Below are positions 62,901-64,000 of a stretch of 64,000 nucleotides of DNA, piece after piece. The DNA is taken from positions 56,347 through 120,346 of the forward strand of contig JBCDLX010000017.1 of assembly GCA_038744785.1 (NCBI GenBank), given 5' to 3'. Within the stretch, counting starts at the first letter, position 1; each line of letters begins with the position of its first letter. The position numbers and the translations under genes are program-made. Source of the DNA: Ovoidimarina sp038744785 (GTDB lineage: Bacteria; Pseudomonadota; Alphaproteobacteria; Rhodobacterales; Rhodobacteraceae). Under the pieces are notes generated by a model. It was not told the origin of the DNA. It was given only the letters and a program-made list of their open reading frames with translations, and did not search any database.

Positions 62901-64000
62901 CTTGGGAACGGTTCAGCACCAAAGAGGATGGCTCCTTCCTTTTGACGATCGACGCCTCGACGCCCGATCTCGATGGCAGCGAACGCCTGACCGAAATTGT
63001 GATCAATAACGTGCCGCCGACATGGTTGCCCGATGGCGATATCACCGGTTTTTTCGAAAGCGGCGGCGCCGACATCGCAACGGCCGACAAATCCGGCGAA
63101 ACGATCACGATCGTCCTGAACGGCGTACCCGGGGTCACCAGCTTTTCGGCCGGTCTTCGCGTGACACCCGACCCGAACGACGACCGGGACGCTGATACGA
63201 TCGTCGGCACCGATATGGTGGCAACCGTTAGTGCGGTAGACACGGCCCCGGGCCTTCCGCAGGCCACGGCAGATGCATCGGATGGGACCATCGTGGACGT
63301 AGATGCGGTGGTCGACGGCCTGACAGTCGACACGCGAGGCCGCGGATCGGACGAAAATGTCCGAGGGACGCGCAACACCAACGTCCAGATCAGAAGGTTT
63401 GAGCTTGAGGATCGCGACGGATCGGAAGTCTTTGACCGCGTCGAAATTTCCCTTTCGGTCGTCAGCACCGAAAGCGATCCGCTTGATCCGAACGATCTTG
63501 GCCTTCGCATCCGCTCGGGCAGCCTTCGTGGCTTCGTCGATATCACCCGCAGCCCCACCGATCCGCTCGATTTCATCCTGACACCGACGCCGGGCACTTC
63601 CTTTGACGAATTTGAAAGCGCTGTGCGGCAACTTCAGGTCACCGGAGCCGTGCATGTCAGCGCCGTGGTCGAGGTTTCGGGCGAAGCGTTTTGGAACGAA
63701 ACCACCACTGGTGATGGTGAGTTCGACCCACTTGATAACTTCGCGAGCGAGACCTTCGACAGCACGGTTGAGATCCGACCCATCGCCGAGGCAACGCTGA
63801 CAGCGAGTGTCTTTGTGCTGAACGCGGGCGAGGTCAGCAGTGGTAGCCTTCTTCGGATCGAAGAAACCGCTGTGTCGACTGTCGGGAGCACAGGGACAAG
63901 CGTTGTTGCTGGCGACACGTTGACACTTTCCGAAAGCACGGCAGATGGGTCCGGTTTCGGCGACGTCCGGTTTTTTGTCGGCATTGACGCCTCAACCCCC
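56966..64000 (+). CDS. Giant repetitive surface or secreted protein, 5' part (runs off the window)
   Basis: From ATG at 56966 the frame is open for 7,035 bp (2,345 codons) to the window end without stop. There is no Sec signal peptide; residues 1-120 (start MAEHRELDVAVATKQDV) form an N-terminal part, followed by tandem beta-rich modules of about 100-150 residues. Recurring landmarks are DxDGSE at eleven places (near 57956, 58338, 59091, 59577, 59946, 60342, 60839, 61700, 62550, 62970 and 63417) and the PxDFST signature at nine or more. Three module kinds repeat with a period of about 1,245 bp. Composition is acidic, rich in Asp, Thr, Gly, with almost no Cys. This fits a type I-secreted (LapA/BapA-like) adhesin with Ca-binding cadherin-like domains. 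Its C-terminus with RTX/secretion signal is outside the window. No LapG cleavage motif could be confirmed. Confidence 0.85.
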   Translation, partial: MAEHRELDVAVATKQDVFRLLAGEVEGLPDVYDTRALTQFLLPNDKLADRPLGIGDHIVLVQPDGSLVVLLYAAEGGFLLQSGDLIIPVNELVTLAKPEGDWDLIADADQIDLSVFRDGGPRQPGSSIEIDLPPGVFPLEGLNIGALLDPTEFAFPTFEDDEVAGGSDPDVGITLVRPILLAETDSTVPVLISDFVEIEAGNAAFGEFITEVGLTVSNLPAGTIASAGSISGGTLTFLGDLATFETLTLTFPTDFSTESRIDGVPGDLPAEVFANSNFGAGPVSNFFVRLTPEADLEMAGPGRIDAVESTTDDPLTFLPSDAVLPTATDIDGSEVVTSVALVLNGLPPDADVSFDGGTTFQAVTAPFTFSGSLADYALIVIRVSSDFSTENPASSITGVVTASTNEGGRGVRPFQVEIAATPDIEIIAPADLAAVEDDNGADGSGTTVDLDLDIAVTDADGSEDATVVTIAFGGLPGGSGVNTGVLVGSVWTGTVAQANSLQLSLTGDFSGTVTTNIVAANVEGSESATQTITVTPEGDVDIVVTPLTGAETDATVTLVPSLAWQVSVSDFDPNLPRETLTEVRLTLNDLPAGVTVIAGASGVVVYDPTAGGPLSFVGSAADYAALRLTFPTDFSTESRSDGPAPGPITGTLEATSTEGSNGPVPVSLTITPEGDARIDDTLPDMVPDETDGPTPLTPSTLLLPEATDADGSEAIERLVLVVEGLPNDGTFGLGNLSGVPAGAGTAFAVAGDGSQTLTITLDAAAVGDVVVAYTGISIELPTDFSTANRNDLTTGTTRPIDLELSIQSDEDQNPADDTPVDGTVVGTRRVEIDFELDASLMADANPTGVEDGGPGAGVTISLGIVAAVTDIDGSEDSAVVQIDFTGLPAGARTVDGGGSDTGTLTPGAGTTATWQGTLTEANSLSLVLPANFSGTIDTTVRLLSPEGALQTDQTIDVTPTPDIVFDIDPLVAVETDAPLTIRPSDEWAVTVDDPDGSEMLEEVTLTLTNVPAGVTFTGAGSVSYDVATGGSFTFVGTPDQYAALTLDFPTDFATDTRNDGPTPGPITGTLSATSNEGSAGPAPVQLTIEAEGDAQITDTGATLPDETDGPTLVTPGTLMRPAATDLDGSESISSLVLEVAGVPGDGSFTLADVTLPAGATATLTPGTDGSNTLRIELLAAGVGDVVMAFDALSFEIPADFSTTNRTDLTGGAVARALDLTLAIQTDEDRDLSADTANDGQAVLTRSLEIADTPDVSVSAISLVTAEEDGGVVGPPAPGVTVSLGIDPTVDDADGSETEDPSDPRFAAVVSIDFTGLPPGTRTVDALNNDIGVLTPPTVLGDPASWTGTVAEARALQLALPGDYNGEIIADITVTTPEGDASTSQTIRITPVTDAVIQGAILVDETDLGTDMLEILFSDFVDIFVSSPTERIREIVITLPGLPTGTQAVDDMGVPQGSFTTDAVTGLETFTYSFDDADGDGRDDASGSDPSQLRLIVPGDFSTTSPNAPLSAQIEVRTDDGGTVVPPFSAPPFSAAIPVTITAEGDVRIDGTGPVVADETDLPVTFRLADQFTPMATDADGSESLTSIVVELSGLPAGTRISLNDGTSFTVLPGTDTVQTFASLADYADFIVELPADFSTESPISAPSGRIVATTNEGGVAETTFVITAEAEGDVAVDIVNGGVIDLQENDPPGPPDEDSTSVAPVEFRPSDVLTARGTDADMSETISQVDITIRELPADTLYDLGDGLGFRGIGSGTTLSLSGLSDANYRALTIRVPDDFSTTSRSDVPPDRDIDGTVRFFTNEALIAGETTPSGTNGVIDANFTVRIDDETDVRISTADTTVSEGFVGLENLGLGALVVDEDGSEAINAPITIVFSDLPAGQVVLDDGTGTQTILEGGGNDTWTGDATGLAALSLVSVPAFFSGIIPGQINVPTNEGPAPAVDSFDIIVSPVAEPTIELSVEASEPGTTARPAEPADAWERFSTKEDGSFLLTIDASTPDLDGSERLTEIVINNVPPTWLPDGDITGFFESGGADIATADKSGETITIVLNGVPGVTSFSAGLRVTPDPNDDRDADTIVGTDMVATVSAVDTAPGLPQATADASDGTIVDVDAVVDGLTVDTRGRGSDENVRGTRNTNVQIRRFELEDRDGSEVFDRVEISLSVVSTESDPLDPNDLGLRIRSGSLRGFVDITRSPTDPLDFILTPTPGTSFDEFESAVRQLQVTGAVHVSAVVEVSGEAFWNETTTGDGEFDPLDNFASETFDSTVEIRPIAEATLTASVFVLNAGEVSSGSLLRIEETAVSTVGSTGTSVVAGDTLTLSESTADGSGFGDVRFFVGIDASTP

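Noticed and set aside
62269..63597. Long minus-strand frames under the giant repeat gene (also 60217-61008 and 62600-63655)
   Set aside because: Their Ser/Val/Pro/Arg-rich composition is the reverse image of the Asp/Thr/Gly repeats; the plus-strand frame is open without stop.

Overview
The window looks like a chromosome segment of an alphaproteobacterium of the order Rhodobacterales (Roseobacter-type). This is inferred from gene content: YdcH/DUF465, DUF1150 and DUF1178 proteins, a surE-pcm-nlpD block, the plcP-btaA-btaB lipid cassette, MttB/dimethylglycine-dehydrogenase genes, tcuAB and betBA, with GC-rich codon use throughout. Genes are packed, many with ATGA, GTGA or TTGA stop/start overlaps. 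No rRNA, CRISPR array or intact insertion sequence was seen. Two tRNA genes are present (Cys-GCA, Arg-UCU).

Layout. 0-3.3 kb: sugar kinase, D-Tyr-tRNA deacylase, LysR regulator and divergent 1-Cys peroxiredoxin. 3.3-7.0 kb: an Lrp-type and an XRE regulator, divergent from a YqcI/YcgG (GntA-like) haem-enzyme gene, a cupin, an APC permease and a small coupled ORF; 13-bp direct repeats lie in the shared promoter. 7.0-11.7 kb: an operon of FAD/GcvT methylamine dehydrogenase, non-pyrrolysine MttB and TetR, with a 14-bp palindrome upstream. 12-14.5 kb: tricarballylate tcuAB. 15.5-16.8 kb: glutaryl-CoA dehydrogenase copy 1. 17.2-19.5 kb: a decayed betaine-lipid cassette (plcP and btaA broken, btaB open). 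19.4-23.2 kb: membrane protein, conserved acidic protein, TolC, PCMT-like protein and tRNA-Cys. 23.2-27.5 kb: an accessory stretch with a ParB-like remnant, a secreted alpha/beta hydrolase of lower GC, a phosphatase and a possible 30-residue membrane peptide. 27.5-34 kb: kdsA, a PLP dehydratase, a lipoprotein, thpR, an HDAC-like deacetylase, DUF1178, SDR, and Hsp20-DUF1150 behind an RpoH-type promoter. 34-41.5 kb: ydcH, purEK, NUDIX, EamA, nlpD-pcm-surE, a methyltransferase and MarR-SDR. 41.5-44.7 kb: choline to glycine betaine (betBA). 46-55 kb: a lysine-degradation operon with a divergent LysR. 55-57 kb: pseudogene debris. 57 kb to the window end: the first 2,345 codons of a giant repetitive surface or secreted protein.

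How the genes work together. The 46-54 kb operon can be read as L-lysine to aminoadipate semialdehyde (saccharopine-dehydrogenase-like enzyme), to 2-aminoadipate (ALDH7-type dehydrogenase), to 2-oxoadipate (aminotransferase, here truncated), to glutaryl-CoA (fused E1 alpha/beta 2-oxoacid dehydrogenase), to crotonyl-CoA (glutaryl-CoA dehydrogenase copy 2). An acyltransferase of the malonyl-CoA:ACP type with no known role in this pathway is embedded in it. BetBA makes glycine betaine, and the MttB/FAD-GcvT operon could demethylate it; that link is inference.

The window holds several genes caught in decay (plcP, btaA, the aminotransferase, a TPP enzyme, a ParB-like protein, a methyltransferase fragment), which points to recent loss of accessory functions in this strain. 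All functional names rest on reading motifs by eye; no database search was possible.
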